A DNA stretch of 54,431 nt from Defluviitaleaceae bacterium (GTDB lineage: Bacteria > Bacillota > Clostridia > Lachnospirales > WQUN01), in contig WRAH01000017.1 in the NCBI GenBank assembly GCA_009780315.1, forward strand, positions 1 to 54,431. Reading direction: 5' to 3'. The position numbers and the translations under genes are program-made. Under the pieces are notes generated by a model, which saw nothing but the letters and a program-made list of their open reading frames with translations, ran no database searches and was not told where the DNA came from. Positions within the stretch are counted from its first letter, which is position 1. Each line of letters starts with the position of its first letter. Positions 1 through 7,676 of this stretch are shown here, in pieces.

Positions 1-43
1 AGATACATAGTGGCTGAATTAGTGTTAATAGAAAGTTAAACAT
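1..43 (-). CDS. 5' end of an unidentified gene, cut by the window edge
   Basis: On the minus strand an ATG at 43-41 follows an AGAAGGAGT ribosome binding site at 60-52 with an eight-base gap. It opens 14 codons (MFNFLLTLIQPLCI) that run off the left edge without a stop. The fragment is hydrophobic, so a membrane protein or a signal-anchor start is likely. It is too short to assign to a family. The gene would be the target of the long structured leader that lies between its promoter near 477-505 and this start. The strong binding site and the leader are what support it; the protein sequence alone would not. Confidence 0.5.
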   Translation of the reverse strand, partial: MFNFLLTLIQPLCI

Positions 44-144
44 TTTTGCAACTCCTTCTAAAATAAATTTTGTTTAAGTGATAATGCAACAAACTTAGAT
101 TCTACACCTCCTTCCATGAAAAAGTGAACTGCGCCTATTTAAGA

Positions 145-205
145 GCTGCTTAACACCGAAAAACTAGACCTCCTCTAACGTCGGCAAGTTTTTCTGGTGT
201 TCAGC
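145..205 (-). promoter_or_regulatory. Inverted repeat in the leader after the terminator
   Basis: The arms 145-165 and 187-205 are near-perfect complements (AACACC-GAAAAACT against AGTTTTTC-TGGTGTT). On the minus-strand RNA the loop shows GAGGAGGT (175-168), which looks like a ribosome binding site, but no start codon follows at the right distance. It may be a further control structure of the leader, or a transcript-stabilising hairpin. Confidence 0.45.
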
Positions 206-208
206 ATT

Positions 209-260
209 AAAAAAGGGCGTGCAAGGGACGACAAAACTACTGTCGTCACCCACACACCCT
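209..260 (-). terminator. Rho-independent terminator inside the left-edge leader
   Basis: On the minus strand an imperfect stem of about 18 pairs (242-260 against 215-236) closes with GACGACA/TGTCGTC around a short loop. It is followed directly by six U (214-209). It lies about 165 nt before the start codon at 43 and about 215 nt after the promoter, as expected for an attenuator. Confidence 0.65.
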
Positions 261-470
261 TGAAATTTTTAATCACAAAAAACATTAAAATAAATGCTTT
301 ATTATCGCCACCTACAACACCATACCAAAACCTGCCCCCATTGAAATAAGAGCGAAATAATGATAAACTTACCGCGTAGTGGCGGTGAAATTCCGTGGAT
401 GTGTAGGTGACGCTTTCTGCTACCTTGCATTCGCCATGTGGATTCCTACTTCCACATGGTCGCTACGTGC
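209..470 (-). ncRNA. Structured leader RNA, possible riboswitch or attenuator
   Basis: The minus-strand RNA of about 260 nt starts near 470 and reaches the terminator at 209. It contains a perfect 9-bp hairpin (433-458, CCATGTGGA/TCCACATGG) and a closing pairing between the CGTAG at 468-464 and the CTACG at 377-373. The segment 412-401 can pair for 12 consecutive positions, one of them G-U, with 255-244. That partner is the 5' arm of the terminator, so the two structures exclude each other. The same segment can also pair for 8 bp with 316-309. I tried to match it to the well-known classes (TPP, SAM, FMN, cobalamin, lysine, T-box, THF, c-di-GMP, c-di-AMP, Moco) and recognised none. The ligand is unknown. 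Confidence 0.55.
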
Positions 471-476
471 TTAAGT

Positions 477-505
477 ATTATAACATTGTCTTACAAAAGA
501 AGCAA
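477..505 (-). promoter_or_regulatory. Sigma-A type promoter for the left-edge leader
   Basis: Read on the minus strand: -35 TTGCTT (505-500), a 17-base spacer, and a perfect -10 TATAAT (482-477). Transcription would start near 470, immediately before the structured leader. Confidence 0.6.
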
Positions 506-527
506 ACATTGTTTTAACTTTCTCATC

Positions 528-590
528 AAAAAACCACAAAACCCCCTGAATATCCCCAAAAGCAAATGGGATATCAGGGGGTTTTGTGGT
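528..590 (-). terminator. Long inverted repeat, terminator-like, upstream of cdd
   Basis: The arms 533-557 and 568-590 match over about 23 pairs with one bulged base (core ACCCCCTGA/TCAGGGGGT). On the minus strand the stem is followed by TTTTTT (533-528), which makes a leftward terminator that would shield the leader promoter at 477-505 from antisense transcription. Rightward it has only a short T stretch inside the stem, so it could also act on a transcript entering cdd. Confidence 0.55.
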
Positions 591-734
591 ATAGAAGTAA
601 AAAACGCAGGGGCGGTTCTTGTAGTCTTGATTTTACACCAATTTTTGAAAATAAGGACTTTCCTCTTCATGGAAAGCCTTTTTTATGTTAGACTCGGTCT
701 TAGTAAAAATACAACGAACATTAAGGAGCATACA

Positions 735-1142
735 ATGGACTATAAACAACTGGCACAAACGGCTATTGATGCAAAAAAAATGGCATATGTACCCTATTCA
801 AAATTTCGTGTAGGTGCAGCGTTGCTTACCAAAAGCGGAAAAACTTATACAGGTTGTAATGTAGAATCTGCCGCCTATTCCCCCACATGCTGTGCAGAAC
901 GCACCGCACTTGTAAAAGCCGTGTCCGAAGGTGAAAAAGAATTTGCCGCCATTGCCGTTGCAGGTTCTGCCGAAGGTGGTGCGCCTCAATACTGCTATCC
1001 CTGCGGCGTATGCAGACAATTCCTAAATGAATTTGCAACCTCCGACATGGAAGTCATTGTCGTAAAAACTGCCGATGACTACCGTGTCCACAGCTTTGAT
1101 GAAATTCTGCCCCATGGCTTTGGCCCAGAAAACTTAAAATAA
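735..1142 (+). CDS. cdd: Cytidine deaminase
   Basis: Deaminates cytidine and deoxycytidine to uridine and deoxyuridine in pyrimidine salvage, in the cytoplasm. The 135-residue product is typical of the small homotetrameric bacterial form. It shows the zinc site: CAERTA, with catalytic Glu next to the first Cys, and PCGVCRQ with the other two Cys. The N-terminal KFRVGAALLT and GCNVES segments are also family hallmarks. The frame stays open upstream to 438, but the ATG at 735 is the start because AAGGAG (723-728) precedes it at the right distance and the family begins here. It is followed 15 bases later by the pyrimidine nucleoside phosphorylase gene, so the two form a salvage operon: the deaminase makes uridine and the phosphorylase splits it. 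Confidence 0.95.
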   Translation: MDYKQLAQTAIDAKKMAYVPYSKFRVGAALLTKSGKTYTGCNVESAAYSPTCCAERTALVKAVSEGEKEFAAIAVAGSAEGGAPQYCYPCGVCRQFLNEFATSDMEVIVVKTADDYRVHSFDEILPHGFGPENLK

Positions 1143-1157
1143 ACGGAGGAAACAAAA

Positions 1158-2471
1158 ATGCGTATTTATGACATTATCAATAAGAAAAAACGCGGCGGGG
1201 TGCTAACCAATGAAGAAATCCGTTTTGTTATAGATGGATTTACCGCAGGAAGTATCCCAGATTATCAAGTTTCTGCACTACTGATGGCCATTTATTTTCA
1301 AGGGATGAATGCAGAGGAAACAACAGCTATCACCATGGCAATGGTTGATTCTGGTGAACGTGTAGACCTTAGTGCAATCAGCGGGACAACAGTAGACAAG
1401 CACTCTACAGGTGGCGTAGGAGACAAAACCACCCTTATTGTCATTCCCATTGTGGCTGCCCTTGGGCTTCCTGTGGCAAAAATGAGCGGACGAGGGCTGG
1501 GGCATACAGGGGGTACAGTTGACAAACTGGAATCTATCCCTGGTTTCCGTACAGCACTTAGCGACAAAGCGTTTCTTGACATTACAATAAACCACGGGCT
1601 TTGTGTGGCTGGACAGTCTGCAAATCTTGCCCCCGCGGATAAAAAACTTTATGCCTTGCGTGATGTCACTGCAACTGTGGATAGTATTCCACTCATTGCC
1701 GCTAGCATTATGAGTAAAAAAATTGCGGCAGGTGCAGAATGTATTTTACTTGATGTAAAAACAGGCAGTGGTGCATTTATGAAAACCCTAGAAGGTGCGC
1801 AAGCCCTTGCAAAAGCCATGGTTGACATTGGTAAAGGCTGTGGAAGAAAAACTGCCGCGTTAATCACCGATATGTCAGCCCCGCTAGGACGTTCTATAGG
1901 CAATAGTTTAGAACTTAAAGAGGTCATTCAAGTGTTGTCAGAACCTGCGGAAACTGTGGCCCAAGACCTTTATAGTGTATGCATTGCACTTGCCACAAAT
2001 ATTGCAGTGCTTGCAGAATGCGGAACTTATGAGGAGTGCGAAGCAAAGGTAAAGCAAACCATCACCAGCGGAGACGCTTTGAAAAAACTAGCCGACATGG
2101 TAGAAGCCCAAGGCGGCGACCGTTCCTATATAGAAGACCCTAAAAACTTTCCGCTTGCACCCCATATTGTGGAAATCACCGCACCCCAAGGCGGATACAT
2201 TAGCGACATGGACACAGAAGGCGTTGGCATAGCGGGTATGATTCTGGGCGCAGGGCGTGAAACGTCAGAAGATGAAATAGACTACAGTGCAGGAGTCATC
2301 CTTCACGCAACAACAGGCGACCGTGTAGAAAAGGGGCAAATAATCGCCACTTTCCATACATCAAAAAGCGCGGCAATCGAACCTGCCACATCAAAATTTA
2401 TTGCCGCACTAACATTTGCCGAAACCCCACCGCCACCACGCACCATGATTTATGGCAAAGTCGGATTTTAA
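1158..2471 (+). CDS. pdp: Pyrimidine-nucleoside phosphorylase
   Basis: Cleaves uridine and thymidine (and deoxy forms) with phosphate to the free base and (deoxy)ribose-1-phosphate. At 437 residues it has the usual length of the PyNP/thymidine phosphorylase family. The phosphate-binding segment K81-H-S-T-G-G-V-G-D is intact. The family signature SGRGLGHTGGT starts near residue 109, and the C-terminal pyrimidine nucleoside phosphorylase domain ends at the usual KVGF. The Gram-positive PyNP and the thymidine-specific DeoA cannot be told apart from this reading; PyNP is more likely in Bacillota. It has a GGAGG site at 1144-1148, directly after cdd. Confidence 0.92.
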   Translation: MRIYDIINKKKRGGVLTNEEIRFVIDGFTAGSIPDYQVSALLMAIYFQGMNAEETTAITMAMVDSGERVDLSAISGTTVDKHSTGGVGDKTTLIVIPIVAALGLPVAKMSGRGLGHTGGTVDKLESIPGFRTALSDKAFLDITINHGLCVAGQSANLAPADKKLYALRDVTATVDSIPLIAASIMSKKIAAGAECILLDVKTGSGAFMKTLEGAQALAKAMVDIGKGCGRKTAALITDMSAPLGRSIGNSLELKEVIQVLSEPAETVAQDLYSVCIALATNIAVLAECGTYEECEAKVKQTITSGDALKKLADMVEAQGGDRSYIEDPKNFPLAPHIVEITAPQGGYISDMDTEGVGIAGMILGAGRETSEDEIDYSAGVILHATTGDRVEKGQIIATFHTSKSAAIEPATSKFIAALTFAETPPPPRTMIYGKVGF

Positions 2472-2511
2472 AATGCAAAAATAAGAAATAATTATAATTA
2501 TTCTTTATATT

Positions 2512-2543
2512 GAGTATCAGATAAAATACTGATACTCTTTTTT
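2512..2543 (+). terminator. Terminator after the cdd-pdp operon
   Basis: The perfect 9-bp stem GAGTATCAG/CTGATACTC (2512-2520 and 2529-2537) is followed by TTTTTT. It separates the salvage operon from the hydrolase gene at 2574. Confidence 0.9.
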
Positions 2544-2573
2544 CATACAAAAAAAATCCTACTGGAGGAAAAT

Positions 2574-3326
2574 ATGAAGAAAATAGAATTGGCACAAGGG
2601 ATAATACTCTACACATTCCCACCAAGAAGAGAAGGCGCGTATTTTGGTGACAGTATCACCGCTATCATTGACAATAATCAAGCCATACTTATTGACGTTG
2701 GCTTTCCTGATGAAGCCCAGCAAGTCCTTGAGGATTTAACCTCAAAAGGTATCGCCATTGATAAAATTATCATTTCTCATTTTCATGACGACCATATGGA
2801 TGGTTTAAAAGTGTTGCCCAAAGTGCCTGTATATGGAAGCAGCCGCTTTCAAGAAACCTTAGACCTTTGGACGGAAAAGGAAGACCATCAATATTTTACG
2901 CCAACCATTGCTGTTGAACAGCCAATCAAAATAGAACATGGCATTCACATGCTTGAAATAATACCTCAGCTTGGGCATTCTCTATGTACAGTGCTTGTCA
3001 AAATTAACGAGCAGTTTCTTCATGTTGCAGACGAAATAATGTATGCCACCAACAATCACCCCCTACTCCCATCTATTGAAGGCAGAAACCGCATCAATGT
3101 ACAGCTTGAATCATGGAATAAGATTAAGGATTATAATACATTTACAATTATTCCAGGGCATGGTCTGCCCCTTGATGGAAATAAGTTGCGCAAAGACATA
3201 GAAAACCGCACTATCTATGCCGAAGCCATTTTAGCAACAAACAACCCTATTTCTTTTGAAGATGCCACAAAAAACTGTGACTGCACTTTTATGCATCGTG
3301 ACTGGCATGACCATTTTGCAGAATAG
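2574..3326 (+). CDS. Metallo-beta-lactamase-fold hydrolase
   Basis: A 250-residue single-domain protein of the metallo-beta-lactamase superfamily. The dimetal site can be followed along the chain: H69-F-H71-D-D73-H74 (HxHxDH), H135 in QLGHS, D153 in VADE and H196 in PGHG. These are the ligands expected for a two-metal hydrolase of the glyoxalase II/RNase Z-like type, so it is probably active. The substrate cannot be predicted from the sequence. It has a good ribosome binding site (TGGAGG, 2562-2567) and no signal peptide, so it should be cytoplasmic. It starts a string with three acetyltransferase genes downstream, which may mean a detoxification or small-molecule modification role, but this is only context. 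Confidence 0.85.
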   Translation: MKKIELAQGIILYTFPPRREGAYFGDSITAIIDNNQAILIDVGFPDEAQQVLEDLTSKGIAIDKIIISHFHDDHMDGLKVLPKVPVYGSSRFQETLDLWTEKEDHQYFTPTIAVEQPIKIEHGIHMLEIIPQLGHSLCTVLVKINEQFLHVADEIMYATNNHPLLPSIEGRNRINVQLESWNKIKDYNTFTIIPGHGLPLDGNKLRKDIENRTIYAEAILATNNPISFEDATKNCDCTFMHRDWHDHFAE

Positions 3327-3379
3327 GAAGGTCTGAAAATCCTTTTGACAAAAGCGATATAAAACACAAGGAGCAACCC

Positions 3380-3877
3380 ATGATTAACGAAATAAAAAAG
3401 CAGTTAAAAGATTATGATATTGTAAATATCACGGAACAAAACTTTGCACAGGTTTTTGAAATTTACGAAACCAATCAGGATTTCTTTCTGCTGACCCAAG
3501 GAAAAAAGGCATCAATAGAAAGTAGTGTCAATGACATTGTTGCCGTACCGCCCAATTTTGATTTCCAGCAAAAAATCTACATCAGTCTATGGAAAGAAGG
3601 CAAAATAATAGGGGTTTTAGACCTGTTGCAAGGGTATCCAACACAAACCTGTATTTGGATTGGGTTACTGCTGATACATGGACACTTACAGGGTGGAGCT
3701 ATTGGAAGCAAAATAGTCAATGCCTTACTTGATGTGTTTAAAAATGCAGGATATAAACGCGTACAATTAGGCGTGATAGAAAATAATACAAAAGGAATAT
3801 CTTTTTGGCAAAAGCATGGGTTTAGTAAAATACGCATGACAGAAAATATTGTTGTTATGGAGAGGACGATTAAATAA
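3380..3877 (+). CDS. GNAT-family N-acetyltransferase (first of three)
   Basis: A 165-residue protein with the GNAT fold. Acetyl-CoA binding motif A is recognisable as GHLQGGAIGSKIV (about residues 96-108), matching the Q/RxxGxG/A pattern. The C-terminal block N-T-K-G-I-S-F-W-Q-K-H-G-F is the usual motif B ending. The acceptor is unknown. An AAGGAG site at 3369-3374 supports the ATG. The stop overlaps the start of the next GNAT gene by one base (TAATG at 3875-3879), so the two are translationally coupled. The two proteins are not close copies of each other, so this is a cluster of family members rather than a recent duplication. Confidence 0.85.
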   Translation: MINEIKKQLKDYDIVNITEQNFAQVFEIYETNQDFFLLTQGKKASIESSVNDIVAVPPNFDFQQKIYISLWKEGKIIGVLDLLQGYPTQTCIWIGLLLIHGHLQGGAIGSKIVNALLDVFKNAGYKRVQLGVIENNTKGISFWQKHGFSKIRMTENIVVMERTIK

Positions 3878-4341
3878 TGAGTGATATCAATATCATTTCT
3901 ATTCGGGAGCATTCTGAATATTTGGACAAGGCAGTAGATTATTTTTCATCAAAGTGGGGTATCCCCCACAATATCTATCAGGATTGTATTGGACACAGCA
4001 TGAGTACAAACAGCCCTTTACCCCGCTGGTATGTAATGTTGCGCGGGGATAGAATCATTGGCAGTTATGGGCTTATCACCAATGATTTTGTAAGCCGTCA
4101 AGACTTGTGGCCTTGGTTGGCTGCGCTTTATATTGAAAAAGAAGAACGTGGTAGCGGGCTGGGTGCTTGTCTTCTGGAACACGGCAGAAAAGAAGCACAT
4201 AAGCTTGGGTTTCCAACAGTATATTTATCTACCGACCACATGGGCTATTATGAAAAATATGACTGGAAATTTATTGCCACTGCCTATGATGTAGGTGGTG
4301 AAAGTACACGGATATATGAGGCAAGCAGTTTAATCCATTAA
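3877..4341 (+). CDS. GNAT-family N-acetyltransferase (second of three)
   Basis: A 154-residue GNAT protein. Motif A is seen as EERGSGLGACLLEHGRK (around residues 87-105), with the conserved R/GxGxG/A core. A C-terminal MGYYEKYDWKF segment matches the usual Y-E-K-x-G-W-x ending of antibiotic or amino-acid N-acetyltransferases. Substrate unknown. The start overlaps the stop of the preceding gene by one base, which indicates coupling. The next GNAT gene begins 19 bases after its stop. Confidence 0.83.
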   Translation: MSDINIISIREHSEYLDKAVDYFSSKWGIPHNIYQDCIGHSMSTNSPLPRWYVMLRGDRIIGSYGLITNDFVSRQDLWPWLAALYIEKEERGSGLGACLLEHGRKEAHKLGFPTVYLSTDHMGYYEKYDWKFIATAYDVGGESTRIYEASSLIH

Positions 4342-4360
4342 AAACTAAATAGGGGCATAT

Positions 4361-4897
4361 ATGATGGACACAATCTTTAAGATTGAAGCAGGTAAAATGA
4401 GTGACATCACTGAACTTGAAAAGCTTTACGATGATTTGAATGACTATTTAGAAGCCAATATCAATTATGCCGGATGGAAAAAAGGATACTATCCTACAAG
4501 AGTAGTTGCCGAAAAAGGTATAAAAGCAGGGAATTTATTTGTTCTCAAAATTGAAGATAGGATAGTTGGTTCAGTTATCTTAAACCATGTGCAAGAAACT
4601 GCATATGCTCAAGCAACATGGGGAATAGAAGCACAAGGCAGTCAAGTCATGGTAATACACACCCTTGTGACACACCCAGACTTCATGAACCAAGGCGTTT
4701 CACAGAAATTGCTGGCGTTTTCCAAAACACATGGGCTGGCACTTGGCTGCAAAGCAATTCGCTTGGATGTTACCATTCAAAATAAGCCTGCCATAGCCTT
4801 GTATGAGAAATGCGGATATAGTTATATTGAAACTGTAGATTTAGGCTTGCCTTACGCCCATTTGAAGTGGTTTCATTTATATGAGTATATACTATAA
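4361..4897 (+). CDS. GNAT-family N-acetyltransferase (third of three)
   Basis: A 178-residue GNAT protein. Around residues 103-125 the motif A region reads H-T-L-V-T-H-P-D-F-M-N-Q-G-V-S-Q-K-L-L, the common 'hPdyqgkGig' acetyl-CoA loop. It is followed by I-R-L-D-V-T-I-Q-N-K-P-A-I-A-L-Y-E-K-C-G-Y, a textbook GNAT motif B. The start has two consecutive ATG codons; a weak AGGGG site (4349-4353) does not decide between them. The substrate is unknown. It ends the hydrolase-GNAT string, and no clear terminator follows. Confidence 0.85.
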   Translation: MMDTIFKIEAGKMSDITELEKLYDDLNDYLEANINYAGWKKGYYPTRVVAEKGIKAGNLFVLKIEDRIVGSVILNHVQETAYAQATWGIEAQGSQVMVIHTLVTHPDFMNQGVSQKLLAFSKTHGLALGCKAIRLDVTIQNKPAIALYEKCGYSYIETVDLGLPYAHLKWFHLYEYIL

Positions 4898-5342
4898 ATA
4901 TCGTTTTATGGGCTGGGTGAAAATACCGAAGCCCCAGGGGCTAATGCCACAACAAAAACCAAAGTTGCGGAAGGGCTTAAATGAATGGTAAGCTGCATTG
5001 AGGCGGGGTTTTTCATCGTTCCAGATACAAAAGCAGTGTCAAAGGGAATATTATTGTTTATGAGGATACTTGTAAGACAGTTAAACTCATATAGAGAAAT
5101 TTGTTCATTTTCTATAGCTTTTCTAAATAGCGTTCCTGAAAGCAACGCAGATATTTGTGTGTTAAACAAAATGCTACCCCCATATCCAAGGTTTAATATT
5201 ATATGCGTCACATTACAATGATGTGAAACAAGCCCTTTTTTGCTTAGACGTTGACAAAGGAATTTGCGAGGCGTAAAATGTTACTTGTGGGAATTTTCCC
5301 TAATCTCGGCATTTTGCCGCACATGAAAGGTGTTGATTTTAG
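4898..5342. other. Intergenic region, no gene assigned
   Basis: About 445 bases between the GNAT string and hppA. A small perfect hairpin AGCCCC-A-GGGGCT lies near 4930 and another (CGGCATTTTGCCG) near 5307, just before hppA. A minus-strand frame open from 5211 to 4906 starts with GTG and has no ribosome binding site. It resembles no family I know, although its composition is not obviously random. It could be a remnant of a former gene. I do not call it. Confidence 0.4.
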
Positions 5343-7550
5343 ATGAACTTCGACATCGCATTTATAATTGGTGTTGTTGGCGCACTTATCGCACTTTGTT
5401 TTGCGTTTGTACAAAGCCGCAAGGTCATGAAGTTTAGCGAAGGCAATGACAGAATGCGCAAGCTGGCAAACGCGATTAGGCAGGGCGCAAGTGCGTACCT
5501 CAAGCGTCAATTTAAGGTGGTTGCAATTTTCTATATCATCGTTATTGCCATTTTGGCAGTATTGGCGGTCATGGGACATGTTTCGCCATTTATTCCATTT
5601 GCATTCTTGTCAGGGGGAATATTCTCTCAACTTTCTGCCTACATTGGAATGCGCATTGCAACGCGGGCAAATGTTCGTACAGCAAATGCCGCTGGGGAAA
5701 GCTTGAACAAAGGCTTAAAAGTTGCCTTTGCATCAGGAACGGTGCTTAGTTTTACCGTTGTTGGGCTTTCAATTTTAGACGTTTCTATTTGGTTTTTGCT
5801 CCTTCATTTTGTGTTTCAGCTTGAACCTTATCAAATTGCCGAAAATATGGTTATGTTCGGCGTTGGTGTTGCGGTATTCGCACTGTTTGCCCGAGTAGGC
5901 GGTGGTATTTTTACCAAAGCGGCAGACGTTGGTGCAGACCTTGTAGGTAAAGTTGAAGCAGGTATTCCCGAAGATGACCCACGCAACCCTGCAACCATTG
6001 CCGACAATGTAGGTGACAATGTAGGTGATGTTGCTGGTATGGGTGCAGACCTTTATGAGAGTTATATCAAATCCATGCACGCAGGTATTGCTTTAGGTTA
6101 TGCCGCATTTATTGGTGCAGGGAATGATATGGTTATGGCTGCGATGTTCCTTCCTGTGGCACTTGCTGTTGTTGGAATGGTTGCATCACTGATTGGTACT
6201 TTCCTTATTCGTACCAAGGAAAATGCGTCTCAAGCACAGCTCCTTACCACGCTTCGTACAGGCACTTATGCCGCGGCAGGGATTGCCGTTGTGGCTTTTG
6301 CACCTGTGACATGGTTTATCATGCAAAATATGGACGGCAATTGGTGGGGATTGTATATATCAATCGTCACAGGCGTTGTGGCAGGTACACTCATTGCTTA
6401 CTTTACAGAGTACTTCACATCAACACACTATAAACCAGCAAAAGACCTTGCAAAAGCGTCTGAAACAGGTTCAGCGACCATCATCATCGCAGGTATTTCC
6501 TTAGGCATGAAATCTACTGTCGCACCTGTTATTATTGTTGTTGCGGCAATTGTTGTGAGCTTTCTTGCGTCTGGCGGAACAATGGACACCAATGCCGCAG
6601 ATTATGCAATTAACTTTTCCTTTGGATTGTATGGAATTGGTCTTGCCGCTGTTGGAATGCTCTCTACACTAGGTATCACATTGGCAACAGACGCATATGG
6701 GCCTGTTGCTGATAACGCAGGTGGTATTGCAGAAATGAGCCACATGCCCCCTGAGGTACGTGAGCGTACAGACGCACTTGACGCATTGGGCAACACCACT
6801 GCCGCTACAGGTAAAGGTTTTGCGGTAGGTTCTGCGGCACTCACATCCCTTGCACTGCTTGTTTCCTATATCAATATCGCAACCCGTCACGTGGCATATC
6901 ATGGCGGCTATCTTGACACCCGTGAATATATTGGTGATGGTGTGTACAGATATGTCCCCAACGAATTTTTCCCCGGACTTGATTTGTCGCTGAACAATCC
7001 ATCGGTGCTTATTGGAATTTTCCTTGGTGCGATGTTGGTCTTCGTTTTCTCAGCAATGACAATGAGCGCGGTGCAACGTGCGGCGCAAAGTATTGTTATG
7101 GAAGTACGCCGCCAGTTCCGCGAAATCAAGGGTATCATGGAAGAAAAAGCAGACCCAGATTATGCCGCCTGTGTTGACCTTTGTACAAAGGGCGCATTGC
7201 GTGAAATGATTGCCCCCACTATTATTTCTGTTGTATTACCCATCATTACAGGTTTAATTTTTGGGGTGGAAGGTGTTGTTGGCTTTATTGCTGGTGCAAC
7301 GGTTATTGGTTTTGTTGTTGCAGTATTCATGAACAATGCCGGCGGTGCTTGGGATAACGCCAAGAAGTATATTGAAGGCGGTGAATTTGGTGGGAAAGGT
7401 TCTGATAGCCACAAAGCCGCTGTTATTGGCGACACTGTTGGTGACCCATTTAAAGACACCACAGGCCCTTCCATTAACACACTCTTCAAATTGGTATCTA
7501 CCGTTTCCATCACCATTGTCAGTATTATTGCGGCATATTCGATTTTCTAA
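5343..7550 (+). CDS. hppA: K+-dependent membrane-bound pyrophosphatase (ion pump)
   Basis: An integral membrane pump that hydrolyses pyrophosphate and exports H+ or Na+. The 735 residues with about 16 hydrophobic segments fit the family. The pyrophosphate site is complete: ADVGADLVGK (about 193-202), DDPRNPATIADNVGDNVGD (about 211-229) and the C-terminal DTVGDPFKDTTGPS. The motif G483-N-T-T-A487-A-T-G-K-G has Ala where K+-independent enzymes carry Lys, so the enzyme should be K+-stimulated. H+ versus Na+ transport cannot be settled by eye. The start is chosen at ATG 5343 although the nearest AAAGG is rather far (12 bases). The gene is monocistronic, with a terminator after it. In anaerobes this pump recovers energy from biosynthetic pyrophosphate. 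Confidence 0.95.
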   Translation: MNFDIAFIIGVVGALIALCFAFVQSRKVMKFSEGNDRMRKLANAIRQGASAYLKRQFKVVAIFYIIVIAILAVLAVMGHVSPFIPFAFLSGGIFSQLSAYIGMRIATRANVRTANAAGESLNKGLKVAFASGTVLSFTVVGLSILDVSIWFLLLHFVFQLEPYQIAENMVMFGVGVAVFALFARVGGGIFTKAADVGADLVGKVEAGIPEDDPRNPATIADNVGDNVGDVAGMGADLYESYIKSMHAGIALGYAAFIGAGNDMVMAAMFLPVALAVVGMVASLIGTFLIRTKENASQAQLLTTLRTGTYAAAGIAVVAFAPVTWFIMQNMDGNWWGLYISIVTGVVAGTLIAYFTEYFTSTHYKPAKDLAKASETGSATIIIAGISLGMKSTVAPVIIVVAAIVVSFLASGGTMDTNAADYAINFSFGLYGIGLAAVGMLSTLGITLATDAYGPVADNAGGIAEMSHMPPEVRERTDALDALGNTTAATGKGFAVGSAALTSLALLVSYINIATRHVAYHGGYLDTREYIGDGVYRYVPNEFFPGLDLSLNNPSVLIGIFLGAMLVFVFSAMTMSAVQRAAQSIVMEVRRQFREIKGIMEEKADPDYAACVDLCTKGALREMIAPTIISVVLPIITGLIFGVEGVVGFIAGATVIGFVVAVFMNNAGGAWDNAKKYIEGGEFGGKGSDSHKAAVIGDTVGDPFKDTTGPSINTLFKLVSTVSITIVSIIAAYSIF

Positions 7551-7569
7551 AAATTCAAACAACAATTAA

Positions 7570-7603
7570 AAAAAGCAGGTGCGACAAGCATCTGCTTTTT
7601 TAT
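7570..7603 (+). terminator. Terminator after hppA
   Basis: The 9-bp stem AGCAGGTGC/GCATCTGCT (7574-7582 and 7588-7596, one G-U) is flanked by an A run upstream and six T downstream. Confidence 0.88.
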
Positions 7604-7631
7604 TTTAAATACGTTAACCTGTGACAAACAT

Positions 7632-7672
7632 AAAAGGCTTCTACCCTCTTGTTTTCGAGGGAGAAGCCCACT
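7632..7672 (-). terminator. Terminator of the leftward membrane-protein operon
   Basis: On the minus strand GGGCTTCTCCCTC pairs with GAGGGTAGAAGCC and is followed by TTTT. It begins 5 bases after the stop codon of the last gene of the operon at 7677-9013. Confidence 0.85.
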
Positions 7673-7676
7673 TTTA

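Noticed and set aside
438..734. 99-codon N-terminal extension of cytidine deaminase
   Set aside because: It runs through the long palindrome, has no binding site, and the family starts at 735, where AAGGAG precedes the ATG.
4906..5211. 101-codon minus-strand frame between the third GNAT gene and hppA
   Set aside because: GTG start without a binding site and no recognisable family; kept only as a possible remnant.
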